Source: Euglena gracilis (taxonomy: Eukaryota; Euglenida; Euglenophyceae; Euglenales). Taken from it: a stretch of DNA of 64,000 bases. How positions within the stretch are numbered: the stretch's first letter is position 1; every line of letters begins with the position of its first letter. Below, piece after piece: positions 1 to 11,429 of the stretch. Location of the stretch: NCBI GenBank assembly GCA_039621445.1, contig CP154954.1, positions 10,869,521-10,933,520 on the forward strand, given 5' to 3'. Position numbers and translations under genes: made by a program. Under the pieces are notes generated by a model that was not told the origin of the DNA, did no database searches, and saw only the letters and a list, made by a program, of their open reading frames with translations.

Positions 1-130
1 CATTGGCTCGTCAGGAGGACGCTGTCCACGACATAAGAAAGGAGCGTGGTGCCCTCGTCCCCAAAACCACGGAGCAGCCGTCGCCTGGGCGGCGAAATCC
101 CCACTCGACCCCAAGCAGGTCGGGTCACCC
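1..130 (-). CDS. Possible exon fragment at the left edge (weak)
   Basis: On the minus strand a frame reading ...GDEGTTLLSYVVDSVLLTSQ runs off the window edge. Two other minus frames are also open over part of this stretch, so frame and boundaries are unsettled. It could be a further exon of the minus-strand gene ending its visible exons at 648, but no splice junction with matching phase could be fixed. No family recognised. Confidence 0.2.
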
Positions 131-161
131 GAGGGGGCCACGGTGGGCCGGTGCCCAGGGG

Positions 162-293
162 GTCAAAATAGTTTATAGTTTTTTTGCGTTAATGATGGAA
201 TAGGGTTAGGTGCGCGACTTAGGGTTAGGGTTAGGCCTAACTTATAGACGGGTGTTAGGTGTACAAGTTAGGCCTAACCCTAAGCCTAAGTCG
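162..293. repeat. TTAGGG-rich inverted-repeat element, copy 1 (truncated)
   Basis: Starts in GGGGGTCAAAATAG, then TTTTTTGCGTTAATGATGG, AATAGGGTTAGGTGCGCGAC and a short TTAGGG run, a central loop, and the complementary TTAGGCCTAACCCTAAG arm. The right arm stops at 'aagtcg', where a TATACA microsatellite begins, so the distal CGCACCTAACC...CATTAACGC part is missing. Complete copies lie at 22320-22500 and 22905-23085. Confidence 0.8.
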
Positions 294-466
294 TATATAT
301 ATACACACACACACATATACATATATATACATACATACATGTGTGTGTGTGTATATATATACATATATATGTATATATGTATATATGTGTATATATGTAT
401 ATATGTGTATATATGTACATATATATAGATATATATATTTATATATATATATATATATATATGCAG
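294..466. repeat. TATACA / AT microsatellite
   Basis: Alternating TA, TACA and GTATA units. Open frames here (I/Y/C/T-rich) are low-complexity artefacts. Confidence 0.9.
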
Positions 467-498
467 ACATACAAACCCCCTGCCCGGTGTCTCCTGAT

Positions 499-942
499 CA
501 GGGCGTTGCTGAAGGAAGGACCCCCCCTGTGTGCACTGTAAATGTTTTTTTTGTGCCTTTTGTTCCTTCTTCTGGCGTGGCGCTGTGTTTCGCCTCCGGC
601 CCTTTTTGTCGGTGTAGGGGCGGCGGCCAGAGCCTGGCAGGACTTACCTTGTTTACGACGCCGGCCACCAAGCGCCAGCCAGGCACATACTCCACTTTAG
701 TTAGGGGGGGGGGGGTCTCCGTGACGACGCACTGGTTGCGTCCACGACCCCAGCAGGTGGACAACTCAGTGGACGGGCCCACTCAATTGGGAACAAACTC
801 AAGGGTGGGTGCTCCAGGCCATTACCGTGGGCGGCTGGAAATAAAGAAAACTCTGCAGGGGAAGGGGGGTCCAGGGCTGGAAAAAGGCTGCAGGCTGGCT
901 GGACCCCCCAGGGGGAATCAAAATTTCTTAAGCAACACCCTG
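499..942. mobile_element. TIR element with 8-bp target duplication
   Basis: Left end CAGGGCGTTGCTGAAGG, right end CTTAAGCAACACCCTG; these are complementary apart from one or two mismatches. Flanks are CTCCTGAT (491-498) and CTCCTGAC (943-950), 7 of 8 identical. Inside are C-run/G-run blocks and the dispersed 'GGGCTGGAAAAAGGCTGC' motif. A candidate coding exon (648-694) also falls inside, which is discussed as a conflict. Confidence 0.7.
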
Positions 943-3900
943 CTCCTGACATGGCTGCATGGGAACGTTTATTTCCCGCCCCCCAGGAGAGGAAGAGAGG
1001 GGGGGGGTGCCCACCCCCCTGGTCTGAGAAGAATAGCATTGTCCATGGCGGGAATAATGTTGTTAAAACCACATCCCAGCCTGTCTGTGGTCTAGGACGA
1101 AATCCAGGGTGGACTGCAGTGTAGTGAGCTGTGCATCGGTCGTGTGGTGGGAACCCTTGCATTCCTCTGCGGCGGCATATAGTCACTTATGCTTCGTGCT
1201 GCTGCGCAACTGCTGCTGTTAGAAAAGATGTGGATACTGCGGGATGTATCCAGATCAGGCTGCTTTTCAGTGTGTTATGTGTGTGTATGTTTTGGGGTAC
1301 GCGCCCATAGGAGGCACATACATATGTGTTGAAAAGTGGGAACAACAACGAACACGCAACTCATCAATAAACATCGCTATTGTGGAACATCCTCTCTCAC
1401 ATGCAAGGTACTAATTCCAGAACATCGAAAACTGTGGCAGAGAGAGATGGTTTGATGGGGTCATAATGCACGGATATATGATTTTCACACTTATCAAATC
1501 CAGAGGAGCAGCAAAAGTTAAAATTGAGGATAAGACTCATCAGAGAGAGATTGTTATCGCGGCTTAAACTGCCATCATTGAAACGGCTGACAAATGTTGA
1601 GTTTGCTATCAGTGTGCTCACCGAAAAGAAGGCAGTGCAGGCTGAGAGTTCCCAGGCAAACAGCAGGTGGAGGAATTGCATTGGCACTGCGTCTGTGTGC
1701 AGACACGGCCGCAAAAGATCCGGTCCAGCGTCGGGATCCGGGCCAGGCGGCTGTTAGTGGTCCACGGCGGTCTTTTTTTTACCAACCCCGGGGGGTCCGG
1801 AGTGTCGTGTCCATGAGTGCCTGCCCAGGCAGGTACTACCCCCGGGGGGGGGGGGTCGGCACCACAAGGCAAGGGACCAAAGGGACGGCCCCACTTATGA
1901 TACATTGGAATATCCAATGGCGGGCCGGTCAATACAACAGTTAATCAGAGCTAGATGATGGTACACTGTCATCATCACCATTAAATGACTTTGTTTCATT
2001 TTTTCACAAAATTCAAAAGGAAGCCAGAATATGCAAAAAAGGGGGGGAACAAAAAATGGCCCTAGATTTCATCCCAGACTCGCGGTTTCTGTGGTCGGCA
2101 TTGGAAGAGCTGTGGGGGAAAAAATGTTGCACAGAGGAGTGCCTGCTAGGCACTTTTGGCCAAGTGCCCCCCCCCAGGGGGTCGGATTTGGAGTGCCTTG
2201 GAATGCCTGCCCAGGCAGGCAGCCCCCCCCCAGGGTGGGGTCGGAACCCAACTAAAATACAGCCTGGTCCACAGCCCCTCCCTCAAAGAAGATCAAATGA
2301 ATAAAACTAGAATAGATTGACCCACTGCAGTTGTCACCCAGCCTCTTTTCATGAGCACATGTGGGCTGGTCTCTTGCCGTTTTGAGGTAGGGACCCCCCA
2401 CCCCCCTTCTCCCACACATCCCTGTGGCCCCCCCCCACCCATATATATCCACGGGTGAAATCTGGATTTTTGGGTGGTTCTCTGGACAGTTTGTTTCTTT
2501 GGTTTGAATTTTTTTTGGTTCTGTGGACGGCCAAAAGGTCGGATACCAGGCAAGGCTTCTTTGGTGCTCTTTATGAATTTCAGGAAAATTTTTTTGTTTA
2601 AAAGCGACAGAAAGCGGGCATCCCCACCCACAAGGGAGGGTATCTGAGGGACCCATTTTTGTGGGGTCAATTTTTGGGATTCCAAAAAAAAATTCGGCGC
2701 TTTGCACCCAAAAAAAGGAGGAAACCCCCCAGGGGGGGGGGAAGGGTCCGGCGGACCCACCCACCCTACCACTCTCCCTCGTCCTCCCGGGGGCCGAACC
2801 TTTCAAAACTCCCTGGCTGTGATGGTGGCTGAACGCGCCTCGGGGCTTTGGGCTGGCGGCCGCCTGGGCTGGGCACGCACACGGGCCTGGACCGCCGGCG
2901 GCACCAGAAAGGAAAAGTCCGCCAGCACCATCGCCCCCCGCCGGCAGGGGGTTCGCAGCGTCAACTGTCAGTGATGTGCCTTGGTCAGTGTGTTGTGGAG
3001 GCCCCCCCCAGGGCTATACAGAAAGGTCTGGTAGGGGGTCGACCCCCGCACCAGGGGTTTTTCTTAAGACCGGGGGGTCCCCCCCAAGACCGGGGGTCCC
3101 GGGACCCACGCACTTTTCCCCGAAAAAATGGTCAAAAATCGCGAAAACGCTAAAAATAGCACCATTTTCAAAAAAAAATTCGTCGCCTTTAGCGCTGAAA
3201 AATACATCCCACCCCCCTCTGCGGGGACCCCCGGGGGGGTCCCAGACGAAAAAAAAACCCTGCCCCCCACCTACCATGCAGGGAGTGGGGGGTGTCGACC
3301 CCCCCACCCACCACCTTGGCTGTTTGACCGATTCCCGTACTGCCCTGCTCCCCCCCCCCTGGAACTGGGCCTGACTGGGCGTGACCAGGAACAAAGTAAA
3401 AAAAATCAAACCTGCAAACAGTTCCGCAAAAAAAAAGACAATTATGCAAATGCATGCGATTCTGTGACCCCAAATTTCCCGTGGCGACCCCGAGTCCGAC
3501 CCATTTTCGTCCTCTTTGGCCCACATTGGCCGACCTCTGAAAGCAAACAATCCAGCAGCTGGATTCAGCAACTCTTCAGGCGGCGGGAAAATAAGGCAAT
3601 TAAAACTTGTTTAAGGGGGGGGGTCCCAGGCTGGAAAAACATGTTGGCTGACCCTCCCCCGGTGGATGGGGTGCCCTCCGGAATGAGCAGCGCTCTGGCC
3701 ATGATATGCTTTCGAAAAGTGGGAATGGAATCCATTGCTCTGTTCAATTTCAAAATGAAATCAACATCTGTATTGAAGTACTATACCTTTCCGATTATTT
3801 TCCCCGGTCGATTATTCCCCCCCTCACTTTCGGCCCAAAAACAGGAAAGCCAGACCCGGGCGATTATTTCCCCCCCCCAAAATTTTTGGACTTTCTGGGG

Positions 3901-4848
3901 TCCTTGGCCGGTCTTGCTCTGCCACAAGCCGGGCAACCAGGGCATCCCGGCGTTCATCCTCAAAGCCAGAGACCCAGTCATCTTCAGGGCGGTCCTTAAG
4001 CAAAAAAAAAAAAAATCCCGTCCCGGCCCAGCCGAGAAATTTTTTTTGAAAATGCATGACCAAAAAGTGGCTTCACGGGCATAACAAAAGTACCTGCAGC
4101 GGGGGACCCGGGCGATTATTTCCCCCCCCTGGTTTCCGGCTCCGTGGGGGGGGGGGGGAATAATCAAAAAGGTATAGTAGCCACACATGTCTCATTGGGA
4201 CTGGCCTTCAAAAAAACTTTAGCTCAGGTCAGAGGTGTTGATACATCATCGCAGAAGGGGTTTCTTATCCCAAGAACTCAATGATGAGGTAGGGCCTCAG
4301 TATTTTGGCCGTACCCACAACACGAAATATGCTTTCTGTGGAAGAGGGGTGCTGATTTATTGATTTTTTTCCGATGGTTGGGGGGTTAAATCATGGCACT
4401 GGCTTCCATAGAAATCCTCCTTTTGGTGCCAAAATTGTCTGGTTTGACTCAAATGCAAGCCCCCATTTCCCGGCGACGGCGACGCTTTACAACCCCCCAG
4501 GGTTCACTCAAAGGCTGGAAAATTCAGGCTGGCGGGAAAAAGGCTGCTGGCTGACCCCTTCCCCTCCCTCCGGTTGGAAGTAAGCACTACCCCAGTCGAA
4601 CAGGGTACCCCTCCGGAAAAAAAAATGCAAAAAAACTTCCAATCGTGCATAAAGAAAACCGTCTACCCAAAAAAATTGGGCTGGCAGTCCAATTTCGATA
4701 ATTTTTGTCCATTTTGCAATATTTTTCTTGAAAAAAAACCAGTCAAACCAGTCAATGTCGGCAGGAATTAAAACCTTGGGATGGAAAAATACAGCTGAAA
4801 CTCGCTGGACTCCCCGGGGTCCGTAAAGCCTTCAACTAAAACAATGAC

Positions 4849-4921
<73 letters not shown>

Positions 4922-6280
4922 ATCTATCTATATATATACATACATATATATATATATATATATTTATATATGGATATTTTCAGGGACACAAAATTCGCAA
5001 TTGGTGGTTGGGGGAAACTGTTTATTTGACCGAGACCCAAATATCCTTTGCCATGGTGGTGGCATGATAGTGGCATTGAGGGGGGCAGGTATTCTGCAGG
5101 CAAGCGGCTCGGACCGCCTGGACCTTCCCAGCCCATCCAAAGGTCGGCCTTCTGCATCTCATTCTGGAACGTGCCACTCAAGATGGCCTCCGCGGCCCGC
5201 ACCAAAAGCATGGGCAGGTCCCGGAAGCTCGACAGGGAAACAAAATCAACTTGATTTCCCCCACACCGACACGCCAGACAGACTTAGCCTGCATTGTCTG
5301 CCCACCTGGAAAACTGCCAGACTTCGGTCGATTTTCTTTCCTATTTTGTACCGGAAACCAAATTTTGTGTGTCCCAGGGTACCACTAAAATGTTCTTGGA
5401 AGAACTTCATCCTGCTGATACATTACAGGTTTCCATGAACTTTCTGGCTCAAAAAAAATGGTCTCAAGATGGAGAGGTTAGGGGGGGGGCATCCTCTCAT
5501 TCCATTCAGGAATGAGAGGGTGCCAGTGCTTCTTTGCTGAAACTCTTGGACAATTTCATCTTTGCGGTTCTCCGGAAACTCGCTTTAAAATATATTTATC
5601 TGGAATTGGGGTGGGGGCCCTTTTTGACCCAGCCCGCACCCCATACGTCCAATGCTGCGACTGGATTCGTTTAAACCGGCGTTCTGGAAATTAAATGGCT
5701 TTTCCTGCGGCCCTCGGATGGTCCCTGCCCGCCTGTGGGTGGTGCTGCACAGCTGTGGTGGTATTCCCCACGTGGTCCCTCTCGCCAGGTGGAGTTGTGA
5801 CTGAACGAACACATCGATCTTCCCGTGAGCTGAAGCTGTGCAGGTCGGGAAACAAAACCAACTGTGCCGTGGGCAAAAGAACCTTGGCATTCATGTGCCT
5901 GGCAGCCACTGACCAACTGGGGGCACCCCAGTACATCTAGGGCTATATAATGAGCACCCTCCCTTTCCGAACCCCTCGTGGAAGCCATCCAAGCAGGCTT
6001 CTTTTTAAGACCCCCGGGGGGGGAGGGGGGGTCCCCCCCACCCACCCAGGGTGGCGCGGGCCCCCCCCCCGGGGGGGGGGACCCCTCCAAAATCGAGCCC
6101 GTTAAAGGCAATTTTCAAAAAATTTCGGCACTTCGCACCGAAAAGGTATACCGGCGCCTCTGGCGCGGGACCCCCCCCCCCGGGGGTCTGGCCCGGACCC
6201 ACCCACCCACCCCCCCCCCCCCCGGGGGGGGGGGGCCAGGTGACTTAAAAAGAAGCCTGCATCAAAGAGAGGTCCCTCAA

Positions 6281-6311
<31 letters not shown>

Positions 6312-6980
6312 AAGAAGAAGAAGAAGAAGAAGAAGAAGAAGGGTCCCCCTACGCTTTCAAGGACTCACTGTAGTGAGCCTCAGCTGGTCGCTCCCTGCTG
6401 GCGGCCCGCACCAGCAGCCCCATCTGGATATCCAGATCCCCCTCACCATTCACCCTGGCGGTCAGAACGGTTCCCCTTCAATCTCCCAAGCTCTCCAACT
6501 GCAGAACATGTTCCCAACTCGCTGCTCACTGCGTGGATCACACTGTTAGGCAGCGACATGTCAATCTATTTGCAACAAGATTTTTGTTCTTTGATGAGAA
6601 CCAAAATGGATGCTCCGTTCAGGATCTGTGGTGTGGGAGGGGGCGTCTTACTGGGTCTCACCTCACCAGCATGCATACATTGGGATGCAGCACAGGCTCC
6701 CCTCCTTACAGTTAACAATAACAACACACAAAGAGCGTTCCGAAGAGCATTCTTTTTGGGAATCCATAAAGGATGATCTGCTGAGCATTCTTTTTGGGAA
6801 TCCATAAAGCATGATCGGCTCAAGCTTTTTGATGGAAAACGGTAAAGATCTTTGTGTGAGTTTTTTATTTTTTTTTCAAGAACAAAAATGGAACCCATTG
6901 GCCTGGGGCTCAAGGTGGAGAAACACACCACGAGATCGTCCTCACTCATCGGAGGGAATTCTAAGACCTTACACAGCTGC
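648..6980 (-). CDS. Unrecognised multi-exon gene (partial, continues off the left edge)
   Basis: Exons, in order on the minus strand: about 6980-6909 (5' end not fixed), 5898-5842, 5269-5124, 1738-1622 and perhaps 694-648. Phases agree at every junction. Peptide pieces include [27 protein letters not shown], then [19 protein letters not shown] and [18 protein letters not shown], then [14 protein letters not shown] and [15 protein letters not shown]. Introns after 6909, 5842 and 5124 have CAG at +4 to +6. Three exons (5898, 5269, 1738) follow CTG plus 4-5 bases. The 3.4-kb intron 5123-1739 is closed by a perfect 7-bp pairing (CAGGCGG with CCGCCTG). The exon ending at 1622 has a GTGAGC donor and the last one a perfect GTAAGT donor, so both intron classes occur. 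No family recognised; the hydrophobic pieces could be membrane-associated but no clear transmembrane span is visible. The 648-694 exon is the least certain because it lies within a TIR element. Confidence 0.5.
1770..1935. repeat. Dispersed repeat with TGCCTGCCCAGGCAGG palindrome
   Basis: Block 'TACCAACCCCGGGGGGTCCGG...TGAGTGCCTGCCCAGGCAGG...CCCCCGGGG...GGTCGGCACC'. Related blocks are at 2160-2265, 31066-31179 (with clean terminal repeats) and, more weakly, around 35040-35290. Lies inside the intron 5123-1739 of the minus-strand gene. Confidence 0.6.
1936..3043. other. Gene-free stretch with C/G-run repeats
   Basis: Contains the 2160-2265 palindromic repeat copy and C/G-run blocks at 2390-2440 and 2640-2790. 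A GC-rich island at 2820-2975 is open in both directions (for example minus-strand [15 protein letters not shown]) but has no convincing splice sites. Nothing else seen; part of the long intron of the gene above. Confidence 0.5.
3052..3262. mobile_element. TIR element with 8-bp target duplication
   Basis: Left end CAGGGGTTTTTCTTAAGACC, right end ACGAAAAAAAAACCCTG. Flanks CCCCGCAC (3044-3051) and CCCCCCAC (3263-3270) match at 7 of 8. Interior has the family core: CCCCGAAAA...AAAATCGCGAAAACGC...AATAGCACC...TTTAGCGCTG. Same family as 12749, 31714 and 36572. Confidence 0.8.
3271..4850. other. Gene-free stretch, dispersed repeats
   Basis: Holds GCTGGAAAAA...GTTGGCTGACC type repeats (3610-3660, 4490-4570), several 'GGGCGATTATTTCCCCCC' blocks (3785-4160) on both strands that look like one small inverted family, and A-rich DNA. 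No coding frame with plausible splice sites. Confidence 0.4.
4853..4975. repeat. (AT)n microsatellite
   Basis: About 60 bp of pure AT, then TATC and ATAC units. Sits inside an intron of the minus-strand gene. Confidence 0.95.
5994..6259. mobile_element. TIR element with 8-bp target duplication
   Basis: Left end CAGGCTTCTTTTTAAG and right end CTTAAAAAGAAGCCTG are perfectly complementary over 16 bp. Flanks CATCCAAG (5986-5993) and CATCAAAG (6260-6267) match at 7 of 8. Interior: long C-run/G-run palindromes around a core TTCGGCACTTCGCACCGAA. A young-looking copy. Confidence 0.88.
6279..6341. repeat. (AAG)n microsatellite
   Basis: About 20 uninterrupted AAG units directly downstream of the TIR element. 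Confidence 0.95.
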
Positions 6981-7293
6981 AAAAGGCAGTTGTGCTCGTT
7001 GCATTTTTTAGCTTGCGGAGGCACCCTCGTGTGCCTTGTCTGACCACCCGCAGGATATTGTGATTTAAATCAGGAAACATTTCAAAAACAACAATTTAAA
7101 AACAATGCTATTATCAAAAACAAAAAAAAGTGCAAACTAGGATTTAGCTTCCATGGCCACCATATGCCACCAGGGAGTATGGGAATAGCACTTCACAAAG
7201 AAAAGAACCACCTTTTTTTTTGTGTCACAATTGACAGCACTGAACAAACAGGAAGGGGTGGAGGGGCCCCCACCCACCCCCAACAGGATTCGC

Positions 7294-7390
7294 TCAGCCG
7301 TGCCGGCTCCGCAGCCTGGCCGGGGTGAAGTCGACCACGATGGAGGTGATACCGGCAAGGCTTCCGCGGTGTGGTCCCCCTTGGACCGCC
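7294..7390 (-). CDS. C-terminal exon of an unrecognised gene
   Basis: Minus-strand exon ending GSLAGITSIVVDFTPARL...SRHG followed by TGA (stop at 7294). It can start after CTG plus 5 bases (CTGTTTTG, start 7390), the intron-end pattern seen elsewhere. 'RGS.AGITSIVVDF' is faintly like the last strand of PP2C phosphatases (RGSxDNITVIVV), but the metal-ligand Asp-Asn pair is absent, so this is only a hint. Probably the last exon of the gene whose other exons lie at 7.65 kb and further right. Confidence 0.45.
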
Positions 7391-7649
7391 CAAAACAGGG
7401 GGGTGGGCGAGAGGGTGTTCCCACCACGAGCCTGGCAACCTGGCTTCGGCCGAATTGACAGTGGGGGGGGTTCTCCACAAGAGACCAGGCTCACAAGCAC
7501 GGGCCTGTAGGACAACGTCGTGGGGGGGAAGAAGGAATGAGGGGGGGGGGGGGGCAAAGCTCTTGGGTGATGCCTAATGTTGGGGGGGGGGCTGAGAACA
7601 GTCGAGGGACAGCCTTGGGCCACGGTCTCCCCGACCGTCAGGCGGGCGT

Positions 7650-7775
7650 CGGAAAAGAGGCCGATGGACATCAGGCCGAGCTGGCTGGCCCACTGCGTCC
7701 CCTCAATCCCGACCGACTGGACCCAGACCACGTCCGCCGTGGACCTGACCCGCGGACCGGCACGGGAGGAAGACA
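7650..7775 (-). CDS. Exon of an unrecognised gene
   Basis: GC-rich minus-strand frame: STADVVWVQSVGIEGTQWAS, then QLGLMSIGLFSDARLTVGE. Third codon positions are almost all G or C, as in the RNF113 exons. A plausible acceptor is GCGGGTCAG at the upstream side. The downstream end is not fixed. Family not recognised. Confidence 0.5.
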
Positions 7776-8039
7776 AACGTTGGAACCGGAGTCGGATTCC
7801 GTGTGAGGGGGTGGGAGGGGACTGAATTCCAAACACTTGAAATGGGGGAATTGGGTTGAAATATTCGAGCCAGAAACGTCCGACCGGGGGGGGGGGGGAG
7901 CATGCAACAAAGCCACACAAAATATTCAAAACTTCAAAAAAAATGAAAAAAAAATGAAAAAAAATTTTAAAAAAAATGCAAAAAGATGCAAAAAAACCCT
8001 GTGGTGCAAGCCAAGCACATTCAGACACTTGGTGTTTTG

Positions 8040-8700
8040 GTGGTGTTGCCGGGATTTATCAGATTTGTCAGATTTTGAACACAGGAGGTGGGGGTCCCAG
8101 CCACATGATTTTGGAAGAATTTATCTGAAGCAAATGACGACTTTTGGCCACTTTGCCACTTTTGGCCACTTTGTACACTTTTAGCCATTTTTTGCCCGTT
8201 GTTGGGCTTCTCCAGGCCCCTTTTGGTCACGTTTTGACTGTTTTGGCCAATTTTGCGCACTTTTGCCCACGTTTAGGCTTTTTAGGCAGATTTTAAACAG
8301 GCCATTATTACTGAATATTGACCATAATCTCCCATGTCTGCCAACTTTTATCCATTTTGGCTGCTTTTGGCCAGTTTCCCCACGTTCGCCACTTTTGAGC
8401 CATTTTGGCCACTTCTGGCCACGCTTTGCTGCTTTTGGGTGCTATTGGACACCTTTACCCACTTAACGGCCACTTTTGTAAATTGCTTGTTGCTTGTCTC
8501 TGTCCTCATTATCTACCACCCAGAACCTTGCCCTCCCCCTCTGGCCCCCAAAAAGTAAACAACAGTTGGCAAAAGTGGCCAACGGCAGTCAAAGGCCAAC
8601 AGTAAAATCGGCCAAAAAGTCGGTAAAGTGATCAAAAACAGCAAAAAGTGCTTAAAAGTGGCCAAAAAGTGGTTACTTCTAACGCATTGCCTTTGTGGAC
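8040..8700. repeat. Fold-back repeat of TTTTGGCCACTTTT units
   Basis: 8130-8500 is a degenerate run of TTTTGGCCACTTT-like units; 8540-8690 holds the reverse complement (AAAAGTGGCCAA). The whole can fold back on itself. No coding signal. Confidence 0.7.
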
Positions 8701-9139
8701 ACATAACACTAACGATATTCCAAAATATTTATTCAATGAAAAAAATAATGGTCCCCCAATAGCATAAAAATTGCCTGTAACATCACAACTGCAGGCGACA
8801 ACGTGAAAACATGAATCTCTGATGCAGAAAGATAAACGTGTGAAGGAGGAAAAGAAACCCGGGGATTTCTGAAGCTGGAGGGACCCCCCCCCTGGGAGGT
8901 CCGACTTTTTCCCTCCAGCAGCTGGCTGGAAGCTGCTGGTGCTTGACCTGCCCCCCCCCCCCGGCTTTATTTCAGCGGACCCCCCACCGTGTCTGTTGAA
9001 ATAAAGTTGGCGCATTGGCACAGCCAGGCTGAACGAAATTTTTGCCCCCAAATGATATTCCTCCCCCCCCCCCCAGGACCCAACTTCCCCCAGCAATGCC
9101 GCACCCTCTAAATGGTACGCGTGGCAGGTTGTACAAGTG

Positions 9140-9296
9140 GTTGGTGTGCACAAATGAGCAAACTGACGAAACAGTAGGTTTGCACATTTGCATAAACCAA
9201 CCACTGGCGCAGTCTCACAAACACACCAATTTGCACATATGACGCTTTTCACAGTTATGCAAATGATTGGTTTGCGCAAATGTGCACACCCACCAC
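9140..9296. repeat. Imperfect inverted repeat
   Basis: GGTTGGTGTGCACAAATGAG at 9140 is matched by the reverse complement of CGCAAATGTGCACACCCACC at 9275. ATTTGCATAAACCAA and TGCAAATGATTGGTTTG lie inside. Probably an old fold-back element. Confidence 0.45.
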
Positions 9297-10378
9297 CAAT
9301 TTTTCACAAAATCAAGGTTCAGGACATCGTTTTAGGCTTAGACACATCTCAGACAGCTGCAAATTAATGCTAGACATTTTCGGATCAATTTCACATTTAC
9401 AGTGGTTGCATTATGAGTGCATGCAACTGGGCCAACCCTGTCATTTTGCAAGTTTGCACCAAGCACCTCCAGCAACAAATCCTGTCAAATCCTGACACAT
9501 CCCAACAAATCCCGACAACAATGCAATTTTTGGGGGGGGAATAGATTGTGGACAATAGGATGGACAATAGGATTATTTGGTCGGCCGAAGTCCACCCTCA
9601 GGGGGGGAGTATTGCTGGCGGGGGGGGGGGGGGGGGTATTATTTGACAGATTTTTCCGTAATTTTTGTGTGTAAAAATTTGACCGCAATATGCCTTGTAT
9701 CTATGTTGAACACCGTCAATCCCATGGTGGGTGGATTTTTCTTTCAAAAAGGTGCAATTTGGTATTCTCATCTCTGTTTTCAATCCGAACATGGCAGAAT
9801 GCATGCAAAATATGCACACAAAAAAAAAATGGCTCCAGCTCCCCTGCAATATTATAATCCTTAGGTGCGAGGTATTTTGTAGAATTTAAATAATACTAAA
9901 GGACTAGTCTGCGGGCCCGAATTGGGGCATTGGAAACCGCCTCTGAAAAATCATTTATTGGCTCCTCAACATCGAAAATGAAGAAAAGCAAGTTTCCTGG
10001 GCAAGTGCCTGAAAAAAACCGGAAAGGCAAATATGTGAAAAAAACCACAAAAAATGCGACCCTTCACAAAATTCTCATGATACAAAAAAAATTAGATTTC
10101 AAGATTTTTGATTTTTGTATTCACTCCCCTGCACCGACCCCGTTGCATTCTTTGTTTTAAAGGTCTGCCTGGGTTGAAAAAAGGCCCCAACCTCCATTCC
10201 AATTGGTGCATCAAAAGAATCAGGTTTATTTGATACCTCTTCAAATACCACACCACACCACAATTCTTTTTTGCACGTGAGCTCCCCCTTCGATCTCCTT
10301 TCTGCCAGGGATCAAGAGGTGGAGGAAGAACTGTTTCAATGGCCGTTCCCAATGTTACCGGGGTCGTTGTACTCCCAT

Positions 10379-10828
10379 TAGGAATATGCTTAAGGACCCC
10401 GGGGGGGGGTACTGGCTAGCCAATCGGCTAGACACTGGAAAAAATGGACTTGCTAGAACCCCCCCTCCCCCCCGGGGGGGGGGGGGGTCCGGGGGTCCCC
10501 AGGACTGGAAAAAAATTTTCCCCCCGGCGCTGCGCGCCGAGGTGGAAAAATGAGGTTTTTAATAGGTTTTGGGCTGATTTTGTTCCAAAAATTCCAAAAA
10601 TGGCCAAAAAAACGGGCCTTTTTGGCCATTTTTGGGGGTCCCAAAAAAATTTTCGGCGCTTTGCGCCGGTCACTGGAAAAAAAATTTCCACTAGCTAGCC
10701 CTGCTAGCAGACCCCCCCCCCGGGGGTGGGTCTGCTAGAAATCCCACTAGCCAAATTTGGACTAGCTGCAGTCCAGCCCCCCCCCCCCCCCCCGGGTGGG
10801 GTACTGCAATCCCTTAAGCAAATGCCTG
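10379..10828. mobile_element. TIR element with perfect 8-bp target duplication
   Basis: Left end TAGGAATATGCTTAAGG and right end CCTTAAGCAAATGCCTG are complementary at 14 of 17 positions. Flanks are ACTCCCAT (10371-10378) and ACTCCCAT (10829-10836), identical. Interior carries CTAGC-rich C/G palindromes and a core TTCGGCGCTTTGCGCCG. The part 10440-10690 is related, in reverse orientation, to 37180-37420. Confidence 0.88.
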
Positions 10829-11011
10829 ACTCCCATCCTTGCCCGATGCCCTCAGAAAGACAAAAAAATTGAACTCAACTGTGTCAGGGAGGTAGGCGCA
10901 GGAGATGTGTGACCGTGTGTGACCGAACTGCCAAAATGCACTTGAAATGCACACAGCAGCAACTGAGGGCAAAAGCCACCACCTCTGTTGCATCGACTCG
11001 GTCAGACTCAC

Positions 11012-11191
11012 TCTGCACCCCAGGGCGTACGACTGGTTCACAATCCACACCTCCATGAGGGGAAAGCGAAGCGCCCCTGTCCCAAAGACATGGATCTCTG
11101 CGGCAGGGTTTGTCTCAGGCCCATGCGGGAACGAGCGGGTGTACGAAGGAGTGGCCTGGAACTGCATGTCCGCAAGCCAGCACGCCATACA
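11012..11191 (-). CDS. Exon of an unrecognised gene
   Basis: A 60-codon minus-strand exon beginning CMACWLADMQFQATPSYTRS, later HVFGTGALRFPLMEVWIVNQ. It starts exactly 5 bases after a CTG (nonconventional intron end) and stops at a strong conventional donor, AGA|GTGAGT. Phase 0 at both ends. Family not recognised. Confidence 0.55.
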
Positions 11192-11274
11192 CTCGCCAGG
11201 AGTGCATTGCGCGCGTGCCTTTTTGTGTGGAAACCATCTTCTGAATGTAGGTGGTGTCGGCCCCAAAACATCAG

Positions 11275-11400
11275 ACTGGGGGGGGGTACTGGCTAGTCGA
11301 CCGACTAGTCGATTAACTGGTCGGTGCAGAAGGGGGGGGGGGTACTGGCCATGGGAGCAACTGGCTAGTCGGTTGACCAGCCACTCCAATGTATCAAAAG
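11275..11400. repeat. CTAGTCG-type inverted units
   Basis: GTACTGGCTAGTCGACCGAC and related units, with counterparts at 11920-12005 (GACTAGTCGATCAAGC...GACTAGCCGATCGACC) and, more weakly, in the 10.4-10.8 kb element. Looks like one small repeat family rich in CTAG/TCGA palindromes. Confidence 0.5.
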
Positions 11401-11429
11401 CGGGGTTCACGGGCTGCTGAAATGCGATG

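Noticed and set aside
2820-2975. GC-rich island as an exon
   Set aside because: Open in both directions with no consistent splice ends; left as unassigned.
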